DNA from: an uncultured Roseateles sp.
GTDB lineage: Bacteria; Pseudomonadota; Gammaproteobacteria; Burkholderiales; Burkholderiaceae_C
Direction: 5' to 3'
Assembly (NCBI RefSeq): GCF_913777145.1
Contig: NZ_CAJYPS010000012.1
Span: 31,738-95,737, forward strand
DNA length: 64,000 bases
Made by a program: the position numbers and the translations under genes. Under the pieces are notes generated by a model. That model did not search any database, was not told the DNA's origin, and worked only from the letters and a program-made list of their open reading frames with translations. Shown in pieces: positions 37,046-45,862 of this stretch; position 1 is the first letter of the stretch; every line of letters begins with the position of its first letter.

Positions 37046-37465
37046 TCACTCGGCCAGCGCGCCCAGCGCCTTCTGGTAGCGGTTGGCGTGCGAGCGCTCC
37101 GCCTTGGCCAGCGTCTCGAACCAGTCGGCGACCTCGTCGAAGCCCTCGTCGCGCGCCATCTTGGCCATGCCCGGATACATGTCCGCGTACTCGTGGGTCT
37201 CGCTGGCGATCGCAGCCTGCAGGTTGTCGCGGGTCGAGCCAATCGGCAGCCCGCTGGCCGGATCGCCCACCGCCTCCAGGAACTCGAGGTGGCCATGGGC
37301 GTGGCCGGTCTCGCCCTCGGCGGTGGAGCGGAACAGCGCCGCGATGTCCGGCAGGCCCTCGATGTCGGCCTTGTTCGCGAAGTAAAGGTAGCGCCGGTTG
37401 GCCTGGGCCTCGATGGAGAAGGCCTGCTTCAGGTTCTGCTCGGTCTTTGAGCCCTTCAAGTTCAT
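37046..37465 (-). CDS. Rubrerythrin, erythrin-domain type without rubredoxin
   Basis: A 139-residue ferritin-like diiron protein. Diiron ligands are in [42 protein letters not shown] and [10 protein letters not shown]. The C-terminal rubredoxin domain found in classical rubrerythrins is missing, so another protein must donate electrons for its expected NADH-linked peroxidase role. The start MNLKGSKTE at 37465 was chosen; the frame is open 35 codons further. It is transcribed with the DUF3501 gene. Confidence 0.92.
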   Translation of the reverse strand: MNLKGSKTEQNLKQAFSIEAQANRRYLYFANKADIEGLPDIAALFRSTAEGETGHAHGHLEFLEAVGDPASGLPIGSTRDNLQAAIASETHEYADMYPGMAKMARDEGFDEVADWFETLAKAERSHANRYQKALGALAE

Positions 37466-37629
37466 CGCGTTCTCCGGTGGTGGCAACAAGGGCGGCCACA
37501 GTTGGCGCCGCCGTGACGCCGCATTGTCATCCTGCCCAGCGCGTGTCAGAGGCAAATCCCGCCGCGGCACAGGGCCCGACCCGCGACTGAACTCATCCCT
37601 GCACGCCCGGGCCCCTTCGAAGTTCGGGC

Positions 37630-37635
37630 TATACT
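37630..37635 (+). promoter_or_regulatory. -10 box of the tRNA-Ala gene
   Basis: TATACT lies 13 bases before the mature tRNA 5' end. No clear -35 is seen, but the spacing fits a start of transcription about 37642. Confidence 0.5.
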
Positions 37636-37648
37636 TTGCGCCACGCGT

Positions 37649-37724
<76 letters not shown>

Positions 37725-38050
37725 CCAATGCAGGCCTCAGAGGGAAACCTCTGGGGCCTTTGTCATTCAAGGGCCTGGTTCCATTCTTCTTCCCAGATCC
37801 CTTCCCATAAGGGCCGCTCACCAAAGGCCCGAGGGGAGCATCCTGCAGGGGGGGGACTGAGCCACCCAAGAAGACGCCCGGTCTGGTCACGGCAGGTGAC
37901 CACCATTGACGCGGCATCGCGGCGCCCAGAGGACCTGGTCTCCGTCACCGGGAAGACGGAATACGGCGAGGCCACGTGAAGACCTGAAGCCGGCCGTACG
38001 GGCCGCCGTGTCTGACCGGAACTTGGAAGAGGTCTCGGCCTTACCGATCG
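37725..38050. other. 326-base region after tRNA-Ala
   Basis: It contains the tRNA terminator hairpin and otherwise no recognisable gene. I looked for a second copy of the tRNA 3' end (GTTCGATCCTCC) as an attachment-site mark downstream and saw none. Confidence 0.6.
37733..37763 (+). terminator. Terminator after tRNA-Ala
   Basis: GGCCTCAGAGG, loop GAAA, CCTCTGGGGCC (one G-U pair), followed by TTTGT. It is positioned 8 bases after the encoded CCA. Confidence 0.85.
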
Positions 38051-38944
38051 TCAGTCCGCGGGCGCAATCCGCGTCTTCGCCCGTCGGATATCCCTCGCCG
38101 GCGGGGCGCCGAACATCCGCCCGTACTCCCGGGTGAACTGAGGAACGCTTTCGTAGCCTACCGAGTAGGCCGCATCGCTTGCAGATGCTCCTTCGTTCAG
38201 CATCCTGCGCCTGGCCTCGATGAGGCGAAGCTGCTTCTGGAACTGCAACGGCGATAGCGAGGTGAGCGAGCGGAAGTGTTGATGCAGGCTGGAGGCGCTC
38301 ATTCCAGCGGCTTCTGCCAGGCGCTCGACCCGAAGCGGCTGGTCGTACTCGGCGCGAATCAAGGCCACAGCTCGAGAAACGCGCTGGACCCTGCTGCCTG
38401 CCACGCCGAGGTTCCGTATGGAAGGGCCGTGCCGGCCGGCGAGCAGCCAGTAGTGCATCTCGCGGATCAGTTGCGCTTGAAGGATCGTGACCGCGGTCGG
38501 GTTGTCCAGCAGCCGCACCAGGCGCCAAGCGGTGTCTGCGACGTCGGGGTCCGTGGGCTCGATCGTCAGCGGCGGAGTCTGGGCACCTGCCGCCACATTG
38601 ACTTCCACCACGAGTTGTTCGATGACGGCCTGGTCGAGTTCGAGGACCAGGGAGTAGTACGGGGCGCCGGCGCTGGCCTGGGTGATTTGGCTGACCGTCG
38701 GGACATCTGCGGTGATGAGCATCAAGTCTCCCGGGGACAGGAAATGGCTGTCCCGCCCCATCAGCACCCGCTTGTTGCCCTGAATCACCAGGGCCATGAG
38801 GGGCCGCGCAATCGCGTACTGCAGCGCCCCCGGTGAGGTCGCGCGAACGATGCTCAGTCCGGCGACAGGAGTGGCCGCGACGCCGCTGGCATCAGCATGG
38901 AAATCCGCGTATCGGCGGACGGCATGAAGCAGCTTGTCGGTCAT
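38051..38944 (-). CDS. AraC-family transcriptional regulator
   Basis: A 297-residue regulator with an N-terminal cupin-like AraC_N domain (residues about 20-170; YAIARPLMALVIQGNKRVLM is typical) and two C-terminal helix-turn-helix motifs (VERLAEAAGMSASSLHQHF and DAAYSVGYESVPQFTREYGR). It is divergent from a short-chain dehydrogenase gene, the usual target for this subgroup. The 275-base gap between them has a GGCAA direct repeat (38997 and 39018), 21 bases apart, which could be the binding site. Confidence 0.93.
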   Translation of the reverse strand: MTDKLLHAVRRYADFHADASGVAATPVAGLSIVRATSPGALQYAIARPLMALVIQGNKRVLMGRDSHFLSPGDLMLITADVPTVSQITQASAGAPYYSLVLELDQAVIEQLVVEVNVAAGAQTPPLTIEPTDPDVADTAWRLVRLLDNPTAVTILQAQLIREMHYWLLAGRHGPSIRNLGVAGSRVQRVSRAVALIRAEYDQPLRVERLAEAAGMSASSLHQHFRSLTSLSPLQFQKQLRLIEARRRMLNEGASASDAAYSVGYESVPQFTREYGRMFGAPPARDIRRAKTRIAPAD

Positions 38945-39219
38945 GGCACCACGCTAGCGGCAGGCTGGGCCGCCCGCAATGGCCACTGGAGGAATTGGCA
39001 AAACGTAGCGAGGTTCAGGCAAGTAATGCCGCGGGGCAGACCTGACACCGAGGCACCATGAGACGAGGGCCGCCGGCACCCGCACGCCGCCGCGTGACCG
39101 GCTCACAAAGGGGAATTTGGAGGATTGCGCAAGAAGTGACGAGGAACCCGCAACCTCTCGGCGAAGGCGGATTCGACACTGAGCTTCGTCAGCCCACCCA
39201 CCCCTTAGAAAGGAAAGTC

Positions 39220-39975
39220 ATGACCAAGATTGCCATCGTCACCGGCGCCAGCCGCGGCCTGGGTCGCAACACCGCACTGAGCATCGCCCGCCGTGGTGGC
39301 GACGTCATCATCACCTACCGCAGTGGTGAAGCCGAAGCTCGCGATGTCGTCAAGCAGGTCGAAGCCCTTGGCCGCAAGGCCGTGGCCCTGCAGCTCGATG
39401 TCAGCCAGGTCCCGACGTTCAAGGTATTCACCGAGCAGGTTCGTGCAGCCCTGAAGGCCACCTGGGGGCGCGACACGTTCGACCACCTGGTCAACAACGC
39501 CGGCCATGGCGAAATGGCCTCGTTCGCCGAGACGACGGAAGCTCAGTTCGACGCGCTCTTCAATGTGCACGTCAAGGGTGTGTACTTCCTGACGCAGGCC
39601 CTGCTGCCGGTCCTGGCCGACGGCGGCCGTATCGTGAACCTCTCCTCCGGCCTGACCCGCATGTCGTTCCCGGGCTTCTCCGCCTACTCGACCGCGAAGG
39701 GTGCCATCGAGACGCTGTCCGTCTGCATGGCCAAGGAATTGGGCAGCCGCGGCATTGCGGTCAACACCGTTGCCCCCGGTGCCATAGAGACCGACTTCCT
39801 GGGCGGCGCAGTGCGCGACATTCCGGACCTGAACCGGCAGTTCGCCGAAATGATCGCCCTTGGCCGCGTCGGCGTCCCCGACGACATCGGTCCCATGATC
39901 GCCAGCCTGCTGAGCGACGACAACCGCTGGATCACCGCACAGCGCATCGAAGTCTCGGGCGGCCAGGTCATCTGA
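39220..39975 (+). CDS. Short-chain dehydrogenase/reductase (SDR)
   Basis: A 251-residue classical SDR. Cofactor motif TGASRGLG at residues 8-15; NNAGH in the central sheet; catalytic Ser in NLSSGL and Tyr156-x3-Lys160 in YSTAKG; PGAIETDF after. Asp/Arg pattern after beta-2 (TYRSGEA) suggests NADP(H). The start is set by AGAAAGGAAAG just before the ATG. Its substrate is unknown; the divergent AraC regulator probably induces it. Confidence 0.94.
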   Translation: MTKIAIVTGASRGLGRNTALSIARRGGDVIITYRSGEAEARDVVKQVEALGRKAVALQLDVSQVPTFKVFTEQVRAALKATWGRDTFDHLVNNAGHGEMASFAETTEAQFDALFNVHVKGVYFLTQALLPVLADGGRIVNLSSGLTRMSFPGFSAYSTAKGAIETLSVCMAKELGSRGIAVNTVAPGAIETDFLGGAVRDIPDLNRQFAEMIALGRVGVPDDIGPMIASLLSDDNRWITAQRIEVSGGQVI

Positions 39976-40099
39976 GCAGCCCGGTCACGCCGCCCCGCCT
40001 CCGGGGCACGCAGCGGCCGCCTCGCAAAGTTCGAGACGGCCTTTTGCTTCCTGCCCTTCAAACGGAGCGAACCACGCATGAGCTGGCGGACTTCGCCTT

Positions 40100-40161
40100 G
40101 ACCGGCGAGGCTCATCGCCGACGCATCGGCACCGCGAGCCCGCCTCGCCGGTCGTCGGCGA
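40100..40161. repeat. Interleaved inverted repeats between convergent genes
   Basis: Two inverted repeats overlap in the order A-B-A'-B': GACCGGCGAGGC (40100) with GCCTCGCCGGTC (40142), and TCGCCGACG (40115) with CGTCGGCGA (40153). It lies between the SDR stop and the stop of the minus-strand binding-protein gene. It could end transcription from both sides; there is no T-run. Confidence 0.55.
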
Positions 40162-40166
40162 CCTGC

Positions 40167-41180
40167 CTAGCTGCCCTGCTTGGTGTGCAGGTTGGGCACG
40201 AACAGGTCGGTCCACTTGCCCGGCTTGGTCTTGATGGTGCCGGCCTTGCTCATGAAGACCGCGTAGTCCATCACGCTGACCGGCGTGGTGGAGAAGGTCA
40301 TCGACGGGTCGGCCAGCATCTTCTCCACCTCGTCGAGACTCAGCTTGGCGCTGGAGACGCGCAGATAGATCTGCGCGGCGGCCTTGCGATCCTTGGCGAT
40401 CAGCGCATTGGCTTCCTCCTGCGCGGCGAGGAAGGCGGCCACCAGCTTGGGCCGTTCATCCACGAAGCGCTTGGAGGCGAACACGACATCCAGCGTGATG
40501 TTGCCCAGCACCTCGGTCGAATCGAAAACGCGGTGCACCTTGGGGTTCTGCAGTTCCATGTACGAGAACGGCGGCGACGTCAGGTGGGCGTTGATCTCGG
40601 TCTTGCCGGTCAACAGCGCATTCATGGCCTCGGGGTGAGCCAGGCTCACCGTGTTGGCATCCAGCTTGTCGTACTGCTCCACGCCGAATGTCTTGGCCGC
40701 CACCATCTGCAGCACGACGGCCGACAGCGAGGTCTTGATGCCCGGGATCGCGATCTTGTCCTTGGGGCCGATGTCTTTCACGCTCTTGATGGCGGGATTG
40801 GTGGTGTTCAGCCACAGCGCCGAGCTGCTCAGCGCGCTCAGGCCTATCACCTCGGAGCGCGGGATGCCGCGGGCCTTGGACCACAGCGTGAGAAAGCCCG
40901 GGGCGCCGATGCCGGCGACATCGAGATTGCCGGCCAGCATCGCGTCGTTGATGACATTGCCACCATCCAGCACGACCCAGCTGACCTGGGCCTGGCCCAG
41001 GCCCATGGCCTTGGCCTGTTTCTCGATCAGGCCCTGATCGCGCATCACCATCAGTGGCAGGTACAGCAGGCCGTGGCCATGCGAGATGCGGATCTTCTGC
41101 TCCTGCGCGTGGGCCGGGCCGGTGAACATCAGCGCGGCACTCATCAGCAGCGCAAAACGGCGTGTGAAACGATTCAGCAT
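40167..41180 (-). CDS. ABC transporter substrate-binding protein, NMT1/TauA/SsuA-like
   Basis: A 337-residue periplasmic binding protein with a signal peptide (about 1-25, ending GPAHAQ). The body matches the nitrate/sulfonate/taurine (NMT1) class: VVLDGGNVINDAMLAGNLDVAG (core GGNVINDAMLAG), GIGAPGFLTLWSKARG, and AHPEAMNALLTGKTEIN. The class binds small anions or pyrimidine-like compounds; the ligand here is unknown. It is the last gene of a three-gene minus operon (26 bases after the permease), preceded by a divergent two-component system. Confidence 0.9.
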   Translation of the reverse strand: MLNRFTRRFALLMSAALMFTGPAHAQEQKIRISHGHGLLYLPLMVMRDQGLIEKQAKAMGLGQAQVSWVVLDGGNVINDAMLAGNLDVAGIGAPGFLTLWSKARGIPRSEVIGLSALSSSALWLNTTNPAIKSVKDIGPKDKIAIPGIKTSLSAVVLQMVAAKTFGVEQYDKLDANTVSLAHPEAMNALLTGKTEINAHLTSPPFSYMELQNPKVHRVFDSTEVLGNITLDVVFASKRFVDERPKLVAAFLAAQEEANALIAKDRKAAAQIYLRVSSAKLSLDEVEKMLADPSMTFSTTPVSVMDYAVFMSKAGTIKTKPGKWTDLFVPNLHTKQGS

Positions 41181-41206
41181 TCTTGTCTCCAGGTCTTGTT
41201 TGAATG

Positions 41207-42079
41207 TCAGTGCTGCATGCCCCAGCGGCGAATCGTGCGCCGCTCGATGGCAGCAAACAGCACGTTCTCGACCACCAGGCCTATGAGGATCACGAAGAAC
41301 AGGCCCGCGAACACATTGGCCGTCTCCAGCTGATTCCGGTTCTCGAAAATGAACCAGCCCAGGCCCCCTTTGCCCGAGGACACCCCGAACACCAGTTCCG
41401 CCGCGATCAGCGTGCGCCATGCGAACGCCCAGCCGATCTTGAGGCCGGTGAGGATGGCCGGAAAGGCAGCGGGGATGAGGATGCGCCCGACCAGTGCGAA
41501 GTTGCCCAGGCCGTAGTTCTGGCCGACCATGCGCAGCGTCTTGGACACAGCACGAAATCCGCCATGGGTGTTCAGCGCCACCGCCCACAGCACGGAGTGG
41601 ACGACCACGAAGATGACGCTGCCGGTGCCCAGGCCGAACCAGATCAGCGCCAGCGGCAGCAAGGCGATGGCGGGCAGCGGGTTGAACATGGACGTCAGGG
41701 TCTCCAGCAGATCCGTCCCGACGCGTGAGCTGATCGCCACGGTGGTGAGCACCGCAGCACCGGTGACGCCTATCGCATAGGCCACCAGCAGCACGCGCAG
41801 CGACACCCCGGCACGCTCCAGCAGCACCCCGTCGGCCAGGCCCTTGAAGAAGGCGGTGACGGTCTCCAGGAAGGTGGGGAACAGCAAGGCGTTGTCCAGC
41901 CAGCGGCCGTACAGCTCCCAGACCACGGCCAGCGCAGCCAGGATCATCAGCTTGCGCAGCCAGCTGTGGCGGTACAGGGACTCGAAGGTCGACAGCGGGC
42001 GTTGCGCCACGCTCTCGGACGGCGGCGCGATGTCATTCACGACCTCGGGCCGTGCAAGGTGCAGAGTCGTTGTGTCCAT
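41207..42079 (-). CDS. ABC transporter permease, TauC/SsuC-like
   Basis: A 290-residue inner-membrane permease with about six helices after a 40-residue cytoplasmic N-terminus. The EAA loop, which docks the ATPase, is KTLRMVGQNYGLGNFALVGRI (core RMVGQNYGLGNF). RILIPAAFPAILTGLKIGWA and AWRTLIAAELVFG are typical of the SsuC group. The gene lies five bases after the ATPase gene. Confidence 0.93.
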   Translation of the reverse strand: MDTTTLHLARPEVVNDIAPPSESVAQRPLSTFESLYRHSWLRKLMILAALAVVWELYGRWLDNALLFPTFLETVTAFFKGLADGVLLERAGVSLRVLLVAYAIGVTGAAVLTTVAISSRVGTDLLETLTSMFNPLPAIALLPLALIWFGLGTGSVIFVVVHSVLWAVALNTHGGFRAVSKTLRMVGQNYGLGNFALVGRILIPAAFPAILTGLKIGWAFAWRTLIAAELVFGVSSGKGGLGWFIFENRNQLETANVFAGLFFVILIGLVVENVLFAAIERRTIRRWGMQH

Positions 42080-42084
42080 GGCGT

Positions 42085-42846
42085 TCAGTGGAAGAGCATG
42101 TTGTCGATACGAGCTTCGAGCTCGGCCTGGCGCGCGGTGCCGAGTTCCTCGGGCGCGACGCTGTTCAACTCGGCCTTGACCCGGCCCGGGTGCGGCGACA
42201 GCAGCAGGATGCGCGTGCCGATGCGAACGGCTTCGTCGATGGAGTGCGTCACGAACAGCACGGTGAAACGGGTGTCATCCCACAGCTGCAGCAGCTCCTC
42301 CTGCATCTTGCGGCGCGTCAGCGCATCGAGGGAGGCGAACGGCTCATCCATCAGCAGCACCGCGGGCTCCATCGCCATGCCGCGGGCGATGGCCACCCGC
42401 TGCTTCATGCCGCCCGACAGCATGTGCGGAAAGCTGTTGGTGAAGCGGGCCAGGCCGACCTTCTCGATGTAGTGGTCGGCTCGGTCGGCCGCCTCCGCGC
42501 CGCGCAGCCGCCCGCTGGCTTCGAGCGCGAAGATGACGTTCTGGCGCACGGTCTTCCAGGGCAGCAGCTGATCGAACTCCTGGAACACCATCATGCGGTC
42601 CGGCCCCGGCCCGTGCACCGGCACATCGTTGAGCAAGATCTGACCCTCGCTCGGCGTGATGTAGCCGCCAATGGCCTTCAGCAGCGTCGACTTGCCGCAG
42701 CCCGACGGGCCCAGCAGAACGAAACGGTCGGAGGGATGGACCTGGAAGTCGACCCGGCTCGTCGCAGTGACGAGGGCGTCATCGGTCTTGTACTGCAGCG
42801 TCACGCCCTGCACATGCAGCAGCGGGCGCGCTCGGTTGGCGCTCAT
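42085..42846 (-). CDS. ABC transporter ATP-binding protein, TauB/SsuB-like
   Basis: A 253-residue ATPase: Walker A GPSGCGKSTLL (45-55), Q-loop EFDQLLPW, signature LSGGMKQRVAIARG, Walker B VLLMDEPFASLDA, switch His in VTHSIDEAV. First gene of the transporter operon; 67 bases separate it from the divergent response regulator. Confidence 0.94.
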   Translation of the reverse strand: MSANRARPLLHVQGVTLQYKTDDALVTATSRVDFQVHPSDRFVLLGPSGCGKSTLLKAIGGYITPSEGQILLNDVPVHGPGPDRMMVFQEFDQLLPWKTVRQNVIFALEASGRLRGAEAADRADHYIEKVGLARFTNSFPHMLSGGMKQRVAIARGMAMEPAVLLMDEPFASLDALTRRKMQEELLQLWDDTRFTVLFVTHSIDEAVRIGTRILLLSPHPGRVKAELNSVAPEELGTARQAELEARIDNMLFH

Positions 42847-42913
42847 GGCTTGTCTCCTTGCCTGTTATGTGCGGCGCAGATTAGGCTTGGACTCTGTTGT
42901 GAATCTGACCGAT

Positions 42914-43582
42914 ATGCGAATCCTGCTTGTGGAAGACACCGAGGACGTTGCCGAGGGCGTGATCGCCACGCTGCGGCGCATCGGTCATGCGGTGGACTGG
43001 CAGTCCGACGGGCAGCGCGCACAAAGCCTCGCGCTGCGCGGCGACTACGACCTGGTGATCCTCGACGTCATGCTGCCCGGGCTGGATGGGCTGTCGCTGC
43101 TCCAGCGCATGCGCGATGCCCGCGTGAGCTCGCCGGTGCTGATGCTGACCGCACGCATCGCGCTGGACGACCGCGTGGGCGCTCTGGACATGGGGGCCGA
43201 CGACTACCTCACCAAGCCCTTTGCCTTCAAGGAGCTGGAGGCGCGCGTGCGTGCGCTGCTGCGCCGCCGCGCCGGCGATGCGTCGAATCTTCTGCACTGC
43301 GGCCACATCGCCATCGATCGCAAGACGCGCAATGTCACGCTGCACGGCGCGCCGGTGGACCTGTCGCGCCGCGAGGTCACGCTGCTCGAGATCATCGCGG
43401 CCCGACCGGGCCGCATCTTCAGCAAGGAAGAACTGATCGACCGGCTCTTCAGCGTCGACGACGCGCCCAGCGCCAATGCGATCGAGCAGGTCATTGCGCG
43501 CCTGCGCCGCAAGCTGGAGGGTGCCGGCCTGGAGATCAAGACGCTGCGGGGCCTGGGCTACCAGCTGGTGCTGCCGACGTGA
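42914..43582 (+). CDS. Response regulator, OmpR/TctD-like
   Basis: A 222-residue receiver plus winged-helix protein. Phospho-acceptor D51 in DYDLVILDVMLPG; K in YLTKPFAF; C-terminal OmpR-type DNA-binding domain (VDLSRREVTLLEIIAARPGR, IEQVIARLRRKL, LRGLGYQL). Closest in style to TctD of tricarboxylate transport systems. A GTG at 42899 would add five residues. The stop overlaps the kinase start (GTGA). Its divergent position makes the ABC transporter a likely target. Confidence 0.93.
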   Translation: MRILLVEDTEDVAEGVIATLRRIGHAVDWQSDGQRAQSLALRGDYDLVILDVMLPGLDGLSLLQRMRDARVSSPVLMLTARIALDDRVGALDMGADDYLTKPFAFKELEARVRALLRRRAGDASNLLHCGHIAIDRKTRNVTLHGAPVDLSRREVTLLEIIAARPGRIFSKEELIDRLFSVDDAPSANAIEQVIARLRRKLEGAGLEIKTLRGLGYQLVLPT

Positions 43583-44955
43583 GCCTGCGCCCGAGATCGC
43601 TCTACGCGCGGCTGGCGCTGGGGCTGTTGGCGGTGCTGGGCACCGCGGGGTCGGCGCTGGCGGTGGCGGCGTGGTGGTACGCAAGCCTCGCCGCCGACGA
43701 GGCCTATGACCAGGTGCTCGTCGGCGGCGCGCTGCAGATCGCCGAGAACACCTGGATGAACAAGGGCGTGCTCGACGTGGACGTGCCGCTGTCGGCGTTC
43801 TCGGTGCTGTCGGCGCGTGATCGCGTGTTCTACCAGGTCGTCGCGCCCAACCGCCAGGTCGCGGCGGGCGATCCTTCGCTGAACCTGCCCGTGCCCTGGG
43901 AGGCCATCAAGCGCGGGCCGGTGCTCACCAGTGCAACCGTGCAGGGTCAGGCGGTGCGCGTCGCCATCGTGGGTCGCCACGTGCAGGAGGCCGACCCCGA
44001 GGGCTGGGCCGCCATCGTGCTGGCCGAGACCCGCGTGGCCCGGGTGACCCTGGCTCGCAGCCTGGCCACCAAGGCGCTGTGGATCATCGGGCTGATGGGG
44101 GCGATCACCATGGGCGCGGCCATGGTGGCCGCGCAGCGCGCACTCAGGCCGCTGCGCGAGGTCGCCGCGGCGATACGCGGGCGCGACGCAACCTCACGGG
44201 CCCCGCTGGTCGTCGACGCGCCGCCCGAAGCCGAGGTGCTGGTGCAGACCATCAACGACTTCATCGCCCGGCTGAACGCCCGCGTCGCGCTGATGCGGCG
44301 CGTGCTGGGCGACGTGGCGCATCAGATCCGCACGCCGCTGACGGCGATCGCCGCCCAGGTCGAGCTCTGGGAGCATGCGGCGGACGAGTCGAGCCGCCAT
44401 CTGCAGGCCCAGCGCATCAAGCAGCGCCTGGAGGACGTGGGCGAGCTGTCGGGCCAGATGCTCAGCCATGCCATGGTGCTGCACCGCTCGCAGGCAGTGA
44501 CGCTCAAGCCGCTGGACCTCACGGAGCTCGTCCGCCAGCAGCTGATGCGGGTACTGGAAGATCAGCGCCTGGCCGGCGTCGAGGTCGAGTTCCAGGCGCC
44601 CGAGCAGCCGGTGTCCATCGCCGGTGACGTGGTCATGCTCAAGCAGGCGCTGCTCAACATCCTCGGCAATGCGATCGCCTACGGCGTGCGCAGCAAGCTG
44701 TCGGTGCAGGTCAGGGCTCAGGCGCAGCAGGCCGAGGTCTGGGTCACCGACGACGGCCCGGGCATTGCGCCACAGCGATACGAGCCGCTGCGCCAGCCGT
44801 TCACGCCGCGTGAGGACGGGCGCCTGGGCACCAGCCTGGGCCTGGCCATCGTCGACGAGGTGATGCGCGCCCACGAGGGCGAGCTGAGGTTTGAAGCCGC
44901 GGAGCCGGGTTTCAGCGTGATCCTGGCCTTCCCGGCCCGCTGCGCTGCGCCCTGA
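43579..44955 (+). CDS. Sensor histidine kinase, TctE-like
   Basis: A 458-residue membrane kinase. Helices at about 12-32 and 165-190 enclose a TctE_N-type periplasmic region. The HAMP-like linker is followed by the phosphorylated His248 in GDVAHQIRTPL, N-box NILGNAIAYG, G1 box DDGPGIA, and G2 GTSLGLAIVDEV. The start is GTG at 43579 overlapping the response-regulator stop. The ligand is probably an organic anion, by analogy to TctE and to the divergent anion-type transporter (inference). Confidence 0.93.
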   Translation: MSLRPRSLYARLALGLLAVLGTAGSALAVAAWWYASLAADEAYDQVLVGGALQIAENTWMNKGVLDVDVPLSAFSVLSARDRVFYQVVAPNRQVAAGDPSLNLPVPWEAIKRGPVLTSATVQGQAVRVAIVGRHVQEADPEGWAAIVLAETRVARVTLARSLATKALWIIGLMGAITMGAAMVAAQRALRPLREVAAAIRGRDATSRAPLVVDAPPEAEVLVQTINDFIARLNARVALMRRVLGDVAHQIRTPLTAIAAQVELWEHAADESSRHLQAQRIKQRLEDVGELSGQMLSHAMVLHRSQAVTLKPLDLTELVRQQLMRVLEDQRLAGVEVEFQAPEQPVSIAGDVVMLKQALLNILGNAIAYGVRSKLSVQVRAQAQQAEVWVTDDGPGIAPQRYEPLRQPFTPREDGRLGTSLGLAIVDEVMRAHEGELRFEAAEPGFSVILAFPARCAAP

Positions 44956-44971
44956 TCCGCGGGCGGCGGGC

Positions 44972-45364
44972 TTACTTGCGGACCAGCTTCATGGTCCGCC
45001 CGTCCTTCAGCGTGCCCTGCAGCGTGTTGGCGTCTATCGCCTTCAGCGTGGCGGTCTCGGTCAGGCAGCCCTTGAGCACCGTGTCACCCTTGATCGAGAT
45101 GTTCAGCTCGGATGCGGTCTGGGACTCCACCGACAGCGGCAGATCGCGGTCATGGCATTGGTCTATGGTCACGTAGTTGGCGGACGGCGTCATGCGCAGC
45201 ACGCCGCCCGGCCCCTTGATGGTCAGCAGCACACGGACCTGGGCACCAGTGGCCGCGGTGGCCATGCCGGTCCATTGGCCCTGGTAGTTCGGGGCGGCGG
45301 TCTGCGCCTGGGCGACCGAGGCGACAAGGGCCAGAAGGGGCACGATCTTGAACAGGGCTTGCAT
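44972..45364 (-). CDS. Small exported protein, function unknown
   Basis: A 130-residue protein with a signal peptide (1-21, ending VAQAQT) and a short beta-barrel-like body (YQGQWTGMAT at the start, LQGTLKDGRTMKLVRK at the end). Two cysteines (IDQCHD and LKGCLT) may form a disulfide. I do not recognise the family; it resembles small lipocalin-like DUF domains in length and pattern. It lies 45 bases after the cytochrome c gene on the same strand, so the two may be co-transcribed. Confidence 0.75.
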   Translation of the reverse strand: MQALFKIVPLLALVASVAQAQTAAPNYQGQWTGMATAATGAQVRVLLTIKGPGGVLRMTPSANYVTIDQCHDRDLPLSVESQTASELNISIKGDTVLKGCLTETATLKAIDANTLQGTLKDGRTMKLVRK

Positions 45365-45409
45365 GCTTGTCTCCAGTGGTGGTTTGGGATCGCGAGGGGA
45401 AGATGCGGC

Positions 45410-45730
45410 TCAGCTGCCGCTTTGAAGAATCCAGGTGGCCAGCGCGCCCAGGTCGGCATCCGGCACATGGCCCTGAGCGGGCATGGGCACCGCTCCCCAC
45501 TTGCCGCTGCTGCCCTTCTTGATGCTCGCGGCCAGCGCGTCGGCGTCCAGCTTGCCCTTGTATTTCGCCGCGATGTCCTTCCAGGCCGGGCCGACCAGCT
45601 TCTTGTCGGCCTGGTGGCAGGCCACGCAGGCGTATTTCTTGGCGAGGGCCTCGCTGGCGTGGGCGGCCGGGCTCAGCAGGCCCAGCGAAACGCTGAGTGC
45701 GGAGAGGGAAACGGCGGTGGGGATGCGCAT
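45410..45730 (-). CDS. Class I cytochrome c (c-551/c8-like)
   Basis: A 106-residue periplasmic electron carrier. Signal peptide about 1-25 (ending AAHASE), single heme site CVACH, GPAWKDIAAKYKG, and distal methionine in VPMPAQGHV. Such proteins pass electrons from the bc1 complex to terminal oxidases or denitrification enzymes. No specific partner is next to it. Confidence 0.94.
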   Translation of the reverse strand: MRIPTAVSLSALSVSLGLLSPAAHASEALAKKYACVACHQADKKLVGPAWKDIAAKYKGKLDADALAASIKKGSSGKWGAVPMPAQGHVPDADLGALATWILQSGS

Positions 45731-45862
45731 GAGAACTCCGTGAATCAGGGGACACCGCGCACAGCACGGGTCACGGGTCCGATTTCATGCCCGCGCCCGC
45801 AAAATTTCACTCTCTCATTGGTATCAGAGCCAGGCGCCTTCTAGGGGGGAGAGCCGCAAGGT

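Noticed and set aside
37725..45862. A genomic island inserted at tRNA-Ala
   Set aside because: No integrase, no repeated tRNA 3' end, and gene composition like the rest of the window.
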